Positions 36,045 to 44,683 of a DNA stretch of 64,000 bases are shown here, one piece after another. A program made the position numbers and the translations under genes. The notes beneath the pieces were generated by a model, which ran no database searches, was not told the DNA's origin, and saw only the letters and a list, made by a program, of their open reading frames with translations. Positions within the stretch are counted from its first letter, which is position 1. Every line of letters begins with the position of its first letter. The stretch is from Cytophagales bacterium (GTDB taxonomy: Bacteria; Bacteroidota; Bacteroidia; Cytophagales; Bernardetiaceae): contig RDZD01000010.1 in NCBI GenBank assembly GCA_004293815.1, forward strand, positions 1-64,000, read 5' to 3'.

Positions 36045-36075
36045 CAAATTTAACAAAGGCCGTTTAATTTGCAAA
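36045..36075 (-). promoter_or_regulatory. Promoter of the carotenoid-oxygenase/kinase operon
   Basis: On the minus strand TTTG (36075-36072), a 19-nt spacer and TAAATTTG (36052-36045) match the consensus. The leader to the ATG at 35968 would be about 70 nt. Confidence 0.65.
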
Positions 36076-36505
36076 TATTTTTGATTTTTTTTATAGTTTT
36101 TCATGATATTTTATGGCGCGCTGAATCTTCTTGTTGAGCCCAACTTTATTAGCATCAACAAAATAAATTTAAGCACCTCAAAAAATACAGGGTCTTCTGT
36201 TAAAGTACAATTTTTCAGATTGATATTTTTTTAAGCCTTATTTCTTACAAGTCAAGAGACTGAAAGAAGGACTCAGGCATGCAATTGATATTACTAAAAC
36301 TAGCAAATCTTTAAATAAAATATTCTTTAACAGTTACTTAGTAACTATAATACAAATTTTTATTTTACAGAATCAACTTTAGCAACATTTTTGCGTATAC
36401 AACAATTAGGTGGCTTACTTAACAACCCATCATCTAAGTTCTATCCATTTAAAATCACAAAAAGCCTCCTACTACTACCATGTAAATCTTAAAAAAACAA
36501 ATTTT
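36076..36505. other. Intergenic region between divergent genes, one palindrome
   Basis: About 430 A/T-rich bp contain no credible gene. The one notable site is AGTTACT-T-AGTAACT (36332-36346), a perfect 7+1+7 palindrome 160 nt before the START-like gene, which could be an operator. No promoter with good spacing is recognised for the START-like gene. Confidence 0.45.
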
Positions 36506-36922
36506 ATGAAAAAGTTTGCTTTTACCGAAGAGTACGAAATTAGAGCCAACACAAAAACACTCTTGCAGTACTTATCAACCCCAAACGGATTAACCTCTTG
36601 GTTTGCCGAAAGTGTAACGCCTTCTCAGACAGACAAAAATATACTAGATATCGTCTGGGATAGCATTCATCACCAAGCACGCCTAACTGTTAATAAATCC
36701 ATTGGCCTAGTTCGGTATCAGTTTTCGGGTCCAACAGAGTCTGGTCAAGACCCTTCCTTCTTGGAGTTTAAAATTAATTACAGCGAATTGACCTCGAGCT
36801 CTTTTCTCAAAATTACAGACTTTTCAGAAATGAGCGATGTCGCAGAGTTGCAGTCTCTTTGGGAGGGGTTAATTTACAAACTTAAATCCCTTGTTGGGGA
36901 TCGTTCTTTAATCAGAGCTTAA
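36506..36922 (+). CDS. START-like (AHSA1-type) domain protein
   Basis: This 138-residue single-domain protein starts MKKFAFTEEYEIRANTKTLLQYLSTPNGL and contains SWFAESVTP, then ends with helix EMSDVAELQSLWEGLIYKLK. That is the usual layout of the START/SRPBCC-like family abundant in Bacteroidota. Such proteins bind small hydrophobic ligands or act as Aha1-like cochaperones; no ligand can be assigned. The frame extends upstream to 36410, but the added residues lack family similarity, so the ATG at 36506 is taken. It follows divergently from the carotenoid-oxygenase operon. A functional link with it is only a possibility. Confidence 0.75.
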   Translation: MKKFAFTEEYEIRANTKTLLQYLSTPNGLTSWFAESVTPSQTDKNILDIVWDSIHHQARLTVNKSIGLVRYQFSGPTESGQDPSFLEFKINYSELTSSSFLKITDFSEMSDVAELQSLWEGLIYKLKSLVGDRSLIRA

Positions 36923-37142
36923 AACAGTAAAAACATGAGCCAACAACTTCGTTTAGAACGTCATTTTTTTCGACTATGTTGCCTTGGGCACTTTTGAAAA
37001 ATAGCTTTTACACAATCAAGTAGCTTCTTTGTGCATTAAAGCAATATTTGATGTCAGCTATAATTTTAACTAGCTTGACACTCATTCTGGTCTCTATTCA
37101 AAAATCTCGTTTTTTTAACTTAAACTTACCTAGACTCTGGAG

Positions 37143-38108
37143 CTAAAAGTTCAGAGTATTTTTTTTGTGTACACACAAACACCAATTTTCACCCGCTTGA
37201 GAGGGAGCAGGGGCAAAAAATATCCCTTCGGCAGTTGTACACTTCCAAAGAGCACCACGCAGAGATTGAGAAAACTCATGCGATAGCACAGGAAATGCCA
37301 TTATATGGCTTTCAGTAACTCCAGCATGCAAGAACCAATGCTCTGGACGTGTATAAATCTTCTGATTTTCCCAGATTACGCTGTCTAAGTCTCCCATCAA
37401 GACCGCCACACCCAATGTTTTGGGAGTGGTGTACAAATCAGCAAGAGAGCCTTGCTGGACAATCTGACCATTTTCTAAAACAGCGACGTTCTGGCCTAGC
37501 CAAAGTGCATCTTGCGCGTCGTGGGTAACCCATAGTACTGTACAGTCAAGACTCTTAAATACGGCTTGAAGTTGCTGCAATATGTTTTTTTTGAGGGCTT
37601 TATCTAATGAACTCAAAATTTCATCTAAAAGCATGAGCTGAGGGCGTAAAGCTAGCATACGCGCCAAGGCAACCCGTTGTTTTTCTCCTTGACTAAGCTG
37701 TTTGGCTTTTTTATGTAAAAGGCCATTTAGATCGAGCAGAGCCACGAGTTGCTCTAGATAGCTAAGTTCTGTTTGTGGCTTTAGCAGCGCGTACTGAATA
37801 TTTTCACGGGCTGTGAGGTGTTCAAAAAGGCCAAAATCTTGAGCTACCATCCCAATTTTCCGCTTTTGCGGGGGCACAAGTATTTTGCCATTATGGGTCA
37901 TCAATTTGGCATCTAAAGTTAGATGACCACTTTGGGTTTCAAGAAACCCTGCGATAAACTTTAGTAGAGATGTTTTGCCACTGCCGCTTTTGCCCAATAA
38001 CACCAAACACTGCCCCTTATTCATCTGCAAACCCAGATTTTCTAGGACTGGGTTTGCAGATGATGGTGCGCAAAACGTGAGGTTGTCAATATTGAGGTAG
38101 GCACTCAA
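37143..38108 (-). CDS. ABC transporter ATP-binding protein, FbpC/PotA-like, orphan
   Basis: The 321-residue ATPase has Walker A GKSGSGKTS (about 39-47), a Q-loop (MVAQDFGLFEHLT), the signature LSQGEKQRVALAR, Walker B MLLDE with the D-loop SSLD, and a switch His (WVTHDAQDA). A C-terminal 80-residue TOBE-like tail contains IYTRPEH. It resembles importers of iron, molybdate or polyamines. No permease or binding protein is adjacent, so the transported substrate is unknown. The start is a TTG at 38108 only 6 nt after the tlpA-like stop, which suggests translational coupling. No in-frame ATG lies before Walker A except at about residue 29. Confidence 0.75.
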   Translation of the reverse strand: MSAYLNIDNLTFCAPSSANPVLENLGLQMNKGQCLVLLGKSGSGKTSLLKFIAGFLETQSGHLTLDAKLMTHNGKILVPPQKRKIGMVAQDFGLFEHLTARENIQYALLKPQTELSYLEQLVALLDLNGLLHKKAKQLSQGEKQRVALARMLALRPQLMLLDEILSSLDKALKKNILQQLQAVFKSLDCTVLWVTHDAQDALWLGQNVAVLENGQIVQQGSLADLYTTPKTLGVAVLMGDLDSVIWENQKIYTRPEHWFLHAGVTESHIMAFPVLSHEFSQSLRGALWKCTTAEGIFFAPAPSQAGENWCLCVHKKNTLNF

Positions 38109-38114
38109 AGACGA

Positions 38115-39296
38115 TTACTTAAATATGTCGGCGAGTTGATCACCTAATTTGGCTTCACGAAGGTTTTTAGCAATAATTTTTCCTTCTTTGTCCAACAGCA
38201 CATTGGCTGGAATGCTCGTAATGTTGTATACTTTGCCAGCGGCAGATGCCCAGCCTTTCAAATCGGAGGCATGTGGCCAAGTGAGCTGGTCTTTTTCGAT
38301 GGCCTGCAACCATTTAGAGCGGTCGCTATCTAGCGAAATACCCAAAATGGTAAAGCCTTTATCTTTGTATTTCTGAAAGTTGGCTACCACATTGGGGTTT
38401 TCGGCTCGGCAAGGCCCACACCAACTAGCCCAAAAATCGACTAAAACGTACTGACCTCTAAAATCGCTCAATTTAAAATTTTTGCCGTCTGCATCTGTTA
38501 GGTTAAGCTCAGGAGCTACCATACCCACCTGAAGAGCTTTATGGGAAGCCAATACGGCATTAAGTGCATCGGTATAAGCATTTTTGCCTTCTTTCTCTGT
38601 AAGTTTTTGAACTAAACCCGCACCTATAGCTAACCAGTAGCTTTCTTGCCAAGACATGGACGCTAGATAGGTGACAGCAGCAGAGTTGGCCTCTTCAATT
38701 TCTTTAAAAAGAGCACTTTCCTCTTTAGCCGCGGCCTCCATGTAGCGCATGCTCAAGCTCTTTTCCAAGGAATCGTACTTAGCATTCACTGCTTTGAGCG
38801 CATCAGCATTGCCGCTATTTTTATCTTGCTCGCTTTTCTTTTGAGTCATTAAGAGTTGGAACTCTTTGCCAATGGAGGAGGTGTACATTTGGTTAAGTTG
38901 GGTTCTTTGCTCTCTAAAACGAAGCCATTTGTTCTGGTCGGAACCACCCTTGCCAGAAAGAGCTGGAGGGTTGGTAGCATCATCAATGTTAAGCTCGATA
39001 TCGCTCTTACCATCATTGATAATCACCGCTTTGATGTTTTTGTAGGAAAGTAGTAAATAGGGTGAATCAGATTTAAGACCTTCAAAGCCAAACTTTCCAC
39101 TTTTTTTAGTGGTGGTTTTACCTAGTTTTTGTACTTCACTATTACCTATTGGCCAAGTACTCACCTCAATGTCTATACCTTCTGTGGCATTCTTGACTTG
39201 TCCCTTGACTGAGAAAGATTGCGCGAATAATGCCCCACAAGAAAGCCAGCTCATGGTGATTAGGCAGGCTAACAAGCTGTTTTTTAAGAGTTTCAT
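38115..39296 (-). CDS. TlpA-family thiol-disulfide oxidoreductase with DUF4369-like N domain
   Basis: The 393-residue product has a signal peptide (about 1-25, SCGALFAQ). An N-terminal beta domain of the DUF4369 type (about 27-120) is followed by a helical linker, and then by a C-terminal thioredoxin fold with FWASWCGPCRAENP. The redox Cys residues are 293 and 296. The cis-Pro region is ITSIPANVLLD. It would reduce or isomerise disulfides in the periplasm, for instance for cytochrome or envelope proteins. The pattern is very common in Bacteroidota. It is followed directly by the orphan ABC ATPase gene. Confidence 0.85.
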   Translation of the reverse strand: MKLLKNSLLACLITMSWLSCGALFAQSFSVKGQVKNATEGIDIEVSTWPIGNSEVQKLGKTTTKKSGKFGFEGLKSDSPYLLLSYKNIKAVIINDGKSDIELNIDDATNPPALSGKGGSDQNKWLRFREQRTQLNQMYTSSIGKEFQLLMTQKKSEQDKNSGNADALKAVNAKYDSLEKSLSMRYMEAAAKEESALFKEIEEANSAAVTYLASMSWQESYWLAIGAGLVQKLTEKEGKNAYTDALNAVLASHKALQVGMVAPELNLTDADGKNFKLSDFRGQYVLVDFWASWCGPCRAENPNVVANFQKYKDKGFTILGISLDSDRSKWLQAIEKDQLTWPHASDLKGWASAAGKVYNITSIPANVLLDKEGKIIAKNLREAKLGDQLADIFK

Positions 39297-39345
39297 ACAG
39301 TTATGAATGTGTGTTTATGTGTGATAAATGATTAAGTCCATCACG

Positions 39346-39353
39346 CAAATATA
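39346..39353 (-). promoter_or_regulatory. -7 element (TATATTTG) of the tlpA-like gene
   Basis: CAAATATA on the plus strand is TATATTTG on the minus strand, 50 nt before the ATG at 39296. A correctly spaced TTG is not visible. Confidence 0.45.
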
Positions 39354-39483
39354 AGACTTAGTTTTAAATGAATAAAAAAAAATAATTACAAATGATTTTG
39401 GATTTTTAACAGAAAACAGGTTAAATTTTGGCCATCATCCTTTGTTTGTTTTAAGCCACCATCACCCAAAGCCGCTTTAAATT

Positions 39484-41382
39484 ATGCTGCAAATACAAAA
39501 TCTTCAAGACTACTTGGCAGCCTATCAGCAAAGCCTTGCACAACCAGAAACCTTTTGGGCCAATATTGCCAATCATTTTTTGTGGTACAAAAAGTGGGAC
39601 AGAGTACTAGATTGGGATTTTGATAACTTTAAACTTTCTTGGTTTGCAGGTGCGCAAACCAACATCACGTTAAATTGTTTAGATAGACATTTGCTAGACC
39701 GCCCCAATCAGCCAGCCATTATATGGGAGCCTAATGATCCAAAAGAAAGCGGTAGGACACTTACTTACAAAGAATTACACCGCGAAGTGTGTAAGTTAGC
39801 AAGTGTTCTCTTGCAGCGCGGCGTGACCAAAGGAGACCGTGTGTGTATTTACATGCCTATGGTGCCAGAACTGGCCATTGCGGTGTTGGCTTGCGCCCGC
39901 ATAGGAGCTGTTCACTCAGTGGTTTTTGCAGGCTTCTCAGCCAATGCGCTTGCCGACCGCATTAGCGATGCGCAAGCCAAGATTGTACTCACTGCGGACG
40001 GAGCTTATAGAGGTGCTAAAGACATTCCGCTAAAAAGTGTTGTAGATGAGGCTCTTGCTAAGTGCGCACCCGTGCATACTGTACTCGTTTACGCACGCAC
40101 GCATACGCCCGTGAAGATGCAAGCAGGGCGCGATTTATGGTGGCACGAGTCTCTTGAAACCGCCAATGAAGATGTAGCACCTGCTGTTATGGACGCAGAG
40201 GATATGCTTTTTATACTTTATACTTCTGGCTCTACTGGCAAACCCAAAGGTGTGGTGCATAGCACAGCTGGTTACATGATTTATACGGCTTATACTTTTG
40301 CCAATGTGTTCCAATATCAGCGTGATGAAGTATTTTGGTGTACAGCAGACGTGGGCTGGGTAACGGGTCATTCTTACCTTATTTATGGCCCACTGCTCAA
40401 TGGAGCCAAGAGCATAATGTTTGAAGGTGTACCCACTTACCCCACACCCGCCCGTTTCTGGGAGGTTATAGATAAGCATCAGGTCAATATATTCTATACT
40501 GCCCCCACAGCCATCAGAGCTTTAGAAGCAGAAGGTGTTGAGTACGTAAAGCCTTATAAGCTGAATTCTTTACGTGTTTTAGGTACAGTTGGCGAACCTA
40601 TTAATGAAGAAGCGTGGAAGTGGTATCACCAGCATATTGGTAAAGGACGATGCCCCATTGTGGATACTTGGTGGCAAACAGAAACAGGCGGGATACTCAT
40701 CTCTCCTATTGCTGGTATAACTCCCACCAAGCCAACCATGGCAACGCTGCCACTACCTGGCATACAGCCTGTTTTACTCGATCACAATGGCCAAGAAATA
40801 ACAGGTAACGCCGTGGAAGGCAATCTTTGCATCAAGTTTCCTTGGCCTTCCATGCTCCGAACCACCTACGGTGATCACGAAAGGTGTCAGCAAACCTATT
40901 TTAGTACCTACAAAGGCTACTATTTTACGGGAGACGGCTGTAGACGAGATGAGGACGGCTACTACCGAATCATTGGTCGGGTAGATGATGTAATTAATGT
41001 ATCTGGGCATCGACTCGGTACAGCTGAAATAGAAGATGGTATCAATGCACACCCCTTGGCCGTGGAATCGGCTGTAGTGGGTTATCCGCACGACATTAAG
41101 GGACAGGGAATTTACGCCTTTGTCATTTTGGACACACAAGCCAAGGGACAAGATTTAGAAAAACTCAAAAAAGATATTCTAGGAACAGTATCTAAAGAGA
41201 TAGGGCCTATAGCCAAACCAGATAAGATTCAGTTTGTGAGGGGCTTACCCAAAACAAGATCTGGAAAAATTATGCGTAGAATTTTAAGAAAAATAGCAGA
41301 AGGTGACACATCCAATCTAGGGGATACTTCCACCCTCCTAGACCCTTCGGTAGTGGAACACATTAAAGAAGGTGCACTTTAA
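39484..41382 (+). CDS. acs: Acetyl-CoA synthetase (AMP-forming)
   Basis: This 632-residue enzyme of the ANL superfamily activates acetate to acetyl-CoA via acetyl-AMP. Seen are YTSGSTGKPKGVVH (P-loop), WCTADVGWVTGHSY, DTWWQTETGG (acetate pocket), the hinge motif GRVDDVINVSGHRLGTAE, and the C-terminal SGKIMRRILRKI. The Lys of that last motif is the classic acetylation site. Length and motif order match Acs. It functions in acetate scavenging and the acetyl-CoA supply to the TCA cycle, to which mdh also belongs. It is monocistronic and cytoplasmic. Confidence 0.95.
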   Translation: MLQIQNLQDYLAAYQQSLAQPETFWANIANHFLWYKKWDRVLDWDFDNFKLSWFAGAQTNITLNCLDRHLLDRPNQPAIIWEPNDPKESGRTLTYKELHREVCKLASVLLQRGVTKGDRVCIYMPMVPELAIAVLACARIGAVHSVVFAGFSANALADRISDAQAKIVLTADGAYRGAKDIPLKSVVDEALAKCAPVHTVLVYARTHTPVKMQAGRDLWWHESLETANEDVAPAVMDAEDMLFILYTSGSTGKPKGVVHSTAGYMIYTAYTFANVFQYQRDEVFWCTADVGWVTGHSYLIYGPLLNGAKSIMFEGVPTYPTPARFWEVIDKHQVNIFYTAPTAIRALEAEGVEYVKPYKLNSLRVLGTVGEPINEEAWKWYHQHIGKGRCPIVDTWWQTETGGILISPIAGITPTKPTMATLPLPGIQPVLLDHNGQEITGNAVEGNLCIKFPWPSMLRTTYGDHERCQQTYFSTYKGYYFTGDGCRRDEDGYYRIIGRVDDVINVSGHRLGTAEIEDGINAHPLAVESAVVGYPHDIKGQGIYAFVILDTQAKGQDLEKLKKDILGTVSKEIGPIAKPDKIQFVRGLPKTRSGKIMRRILRKIAEGDTSNLGDTSTLLDPSVVEHIKEGAL

Positions 41383-41456
41383 GTAACTCGCGACTGAGCC
41401 GCAATGCTTTTTGTGATTAGGCCACATTGGAACTGAGTTTTTACGTTTGAATTACC

Positions 41457-41464
41457 TAACTTTG
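41457..41464 (+). promoter_or_regulatory. -7 element (TAACTTTG) of the TPR/glycosyltransferase pair
   Basis: TAACTTTG matches TAnnTTTG, 23 nt before the ATG at 41487. No TTG at the right distance is evident. Confidence 0.45.
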
Positions 41465-41486
41465 CACTTCTTTCAAAATGTAATGC

Positions 41487-43232
41487 ATGGTTATGAGTAG
41501 TTTAATAAAGCGAAGTTTTTTTGGAACTTTAATCGCCTTTTTGTGGTTTTTTTTGACTGTTGGACAGATTTCTGCACAAAACTTTCGTGCCGACACCACA
41601 CTGGCGGGACAATGTCACCAAAAGGGACGCGCCATGATTTCGCAGCGTCCAGATAGTGCTGCCTTGTTTTTGCAGAAAGCTGCTGAAATTTATACCAATT
41701 ACAAATTATACAATGAGGCCGCTCACTCACACTACAATTTGGGCATTGCACACCAATACATGCGTAGTCCTCAGCCAGCCTTAGAATGCTTTTTGAAGGC
41801 CGCTGTGCAATATGCGCTAGTTTATGGTGAAGGCGACCCCTATGTGGCTAATGCTTGCAACTCTGCTGGCAATATGCACAAAGATCTGATGAATTATGAG
41901 GCTGCTATAGCTGCTTATGATAAAGCACTTGATATCAGGAAAGCATTTTATGGTGACAGTCACCCCAAAGTAGCTGCTGTCCTCAACAACTTGGCCAATT
42001 TGGCTAGCTTGCAAAACAACACACAAGAAGCTATTGCCCTTTATCAAGAAGCCATTAAAATACATGAAAACTACGCCAAATTTAAAGATTACGAGCTGGG
42101 GTACTGCTACGAGAATCTCTATTTGGTATATTTAAAAGCATTTCAATATGAAGAAGCCGAAAAAAACCTGCTCAAGCTATTGAGTTTTACCAAAAAGTTT
42201 TCGGGCGAAAAAAGCCTGCCTACTGCCACCGTTTATGATAAGGTGGGGCATTTTTATAGCCAACAACACAACCACGCCAAGACGCTAAGCTACTACGATA
42301 CTGCCTACCAAATTCGCCAACAGCTTGAATATGTAGCCAGACTGGAGTTGCCAACCTCTTACAGCAACTTAGGGGCTTATTATCTGAGCCAAGAGCAATA
42401 CAAAACAGCCAAGATGTTTTTTGACAACGCCAGTGCCATAAACAAAGCTCTTCGTCCTCAAGATGCGTCTGCACGCTATTCAGAACTTCTCAATTACGTG
42501 AGCTATTACCAAGCCCTCCAAAACCATGATTTAGCTATCAGTTACTATGAGAAAGTTTTGGAGTTGTTTTTTACAAAAAACTCCACACGCTTTAATGACA
42601 TTAGTTTCATATATCTAAATATGAGCAATATAGCCTTTCAAGCTAAAAACTACGAGTTGGCTTTGCAACACAATAGCAATGCGTACATGCAGCTCAGACC
42701 ACAATTTGAAAGCAATGCGCTGGCCATAGCCGACATCTGGACTGCCAAAGGAGCTATCCTGATCGAAACCCAACAAATAGATTCTGCTATGGTTGCACTC
42801 AGTGCCGCTCAAAACATTATGCAAAAGTATTTGTCCAAAACGCATGATAAACTGCTGCAAGTAACTATTTTGAAAGCTAAAGTATTGAAAATGAAGGGTC
42901 AAAACAAAGAAGCTCTTCAGCTATTAGACATAGCTTTTCAGACTTACACAAGCCGTTCCATGGCATCTTTGGGCTTGGAGCGAGAAGAGGTAAACCATAG
43001 CGTCCTTTACGAACTGTTAGCACTCAGTTTTGAGCTGTTAGCTAGTTCCGAATCTGATCCTCAAGCACTTGGTTTGAATCATGCTGAGCTTATGCAACGC
43101 CTCAGAAACACCTACGAGCAGCTCCAGAGCATGCATAAGAGCAACGGGCAGTGGTCAGAATTTTACCGCTGGCAACGATTTGAAGAACAGCGTACCCAGA
43201 CAGAGGTATATCTAAATAGTTTGCTCAAATGA
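41487..43232 (+). CDS. Secreted TPR-repeat protein
   Basis: The 581-residue product has a signal peptide (to about residue 31, VGQISAQ). Around a dozen tetratricopeptide repeats follow of the kinesin-light-chain style (LGIAHQYMRSPQPALECFLKAA, NNLANLASLQNNTQEAIALY, SNLGAYYLSQEQYKTAKMFF). TPRs form a protein-binding superhelix. The protein has no enzymatic domain and ends in a charged helix. It is probably periplasmic or surface-associated, acting as a scaffold. The ATG at 41493 (codon 3) is an alternative start. Its stop overlaps the start of the glycosyltransferase gene by 4 nt (ATGA), indicating translational coupling. Confidence 0.75.
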   Translation: MVMSSLIKRSFFGTLIAFLWFFLTVGQISAQNFRADTTLAGQCHQKGRAMISQRPDSAALFLQKAAEIYTNYKLYNEAAHSHYNLGIAHQYMRSPQPALECFLKAAVQYALVYGEGDPYVANACNSAGNMHKDLMNYEAAIAAYDKALDIRKAFYGDSHPKVAAVLNNLANLASLQNNTQEAIALYQEAIKIHENYAKFKDYELGYCYENLYLVYLKAFQYEEAEKNLLKLLSFTKKFSGEKSLPTATVYDKVGHFYSQQHNHAKTLSYYDTAYQIRQQLEYVARLELPTSYSNLGAYYLSQEQYKTAKMFFDNASAINKALRPQDASARYSELLNYVSYYQALQNHDLAISYYEKVLELFFTKNSTRFNDISFIYLNMSNIAFQAKNYELALQHNSNAYMQLRPQFESNALAIADIWTAKGAILIETQQIDSAMVALSAAQNIMQKYLSKTHDKLLQVTILKAKVLKMKGQNKEALQLLDIAFQTYTSRSMASLGLEREEVNHSVLYELLALSFELLASSESDPQALGLNHAELMQRLRNTYEQLQSMHKSNGQWSEFYRWQRFEEQRTQTEVYLNSLLK

Positions 43233-44473
43233 ATGTTTTACACATCAACACCTACGACAGAGCGGGCGGAGCCGAACAGTTTGCTTATGATTTGACGCAC
43301 TTCACGAGCTTAAACAACCATTTGGGTGTCAAAAGAAAGCAAACAAACTCGTCCAAGACTTTTGTCGTACCCCGCAATAAACGCTCTTATCTTCAGGAGT
43401 ATACTGACAAAGCCTTTTATAAGTTGTTTAAACGGACACTTTTGGCAGACATTGGTGTACTACGACCGTTTCATGGCACAGAAGCACATCTTTTAAATAG
43501 TTCTTTTTATCAAGAAGCAGATGTCGTCAATTTTCATAACTTGCATTTTGATTATTTTGACTTGAAAGCACTGCTAACGATAGCAAAACAAAAACCCTTC
43601 GTGTGGTCCTTACACGACCTCTGGAGCGTAACAGGCGGCGAAACCTACACCTTTGAAAATGAAAATTTCAAGAAAGGGCTTCCTGATACGCCTTATAACA
43701 AACTTCATCCGCTGCTTCACCCACTCATAGACCGCAGAGCTGCTTGTATGGCTGCCAAAAAAGCCATTTATCAGCAATTAAGCCATAATTTAGTAATCGT
43801 AGTACCATGCAAATGGCTAGGTCAAAACATCAGAGAGGCAGCTATTGTCCCCAAGGAGGCACGCATTGTACAAATTCAATACGGCATCAATACAGAGCTG
43901 GTGAGTAACGAAAACCGCCGCACATGGCCTCTGCCCAGAGTTTTATTCATTAACACAAGCAATCCTTTTAAGGGAGCAAGGCTTGTGAAACAGATTTTGG
44001 GACGCTTAGAAGGAAAGTTTGAGCTGCATGTGGTAGGTGATCCGCTGCCAGAGTTTCCTGATGCAGTACATTTACCTCGTATACAAAACGATAGAACAGC
44101 ACTTAACCAGCTCTACAACAGCATAGATGTGATGATTTTTCCATCGGAAGCCGAAAATTCGCCTCTCACAACGATGGAAGCGATGACCGCAGGCGTGTTG
44201 GTTGTGGCCTCATCGGCAGGGGGAATACCCGAACAAGTGGGCGAGGCAGGCTTGATTTTTGAAAAGTCTAATGCCGAAGGTCTCTTGAAAGTGCTCAACC
44301 AAGTTTTGGCCATGCCCCTAGCAGATATACGCGCACATGGGCAAGCTGCACAGATACGTGCAGAAAAAAAATTTAGTTTAAACAGACTCAACCAAGACTA
44401 TACAAACTTATACCAAAACTTGCTTTCAGAAAGAACTAAAGGCATGATAGATATGAGCTTAAACATGTTTTAA
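43229..44473 (+). CDS. Family 4 glycosyltransferase
   Basis: The 414-residue cytoplasmic enzyme has two Rossmann domains. The N-terminal HINTYDRAGGAEQFAYDL is the acceptor-side motif. The C-terminal domain carries PSEAENSPLTTMEAMTAG, the EX7E-type donor motif, and VVASSAGGIPEQVG. It would transfer a sugar to a lipid or polysaccharide acceptor, retaining configuration. Donor and acceptor cannot be told. It overlaps the upstream secreted TPR gene by 4 nt, so the two proteins are made in proportion. No other polysaccharide genes lie nearby, so this is not a conventional EPS cluster. Confidence 0.85.
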   Translation: MNVLHINTYDRAGGAEQFAYDLTHFTSLNNHLGVKRKQTNSSKTFVVPRNKRSYLQEYTDKAFYKLFKRTLLADIGVLRPFHGTEAHLLNSSFYQEADVVNFHNLHFDYFDLKALLTIAKQKPFVWSLHDLWSVTGGETYTFENENFKKGLPDTPYNKLHPLLHPLIDRRAACMAAKKAIYQQLSHNLVIVVPCKWLGQNIREAAIVPKEARIVQIQYGINTELVSNENRRTWPLPRVLFINTSNPFKGARLVKQILGRLEGKFELHVVGDPLPEFPDAVHLPRIQNDRTALNQLYNSIDVMIFPSEAENSPLTTMEAMTAGVLVVASSAGGIPEQVGEAGLIFEKSNAEGLLKVLNQVLAMPLADIRAHGQAAQIRAEKKFSLNRLNQDYTNLYQNLLSERTKGMIDMSLNMF

Positions 44474-44683
44474 GAGCATCCAATAATCAATAAATAAAGG
44501 TTTTAGCGTGTGTCTGCTTGGATATCCTATACCAAAACCAAAAGCTTGGCCTCAAATAGATGCTCTCAAAAAAAATATATTTGAGTTTGGTACAACCTTT
44601 GAATATCAAAAAATAGTTGTTTATTTGAGCCAAAATTCAGCCTTATGCCTTTTTGATAAAAACGGTTTAAGCACCTTACATTT

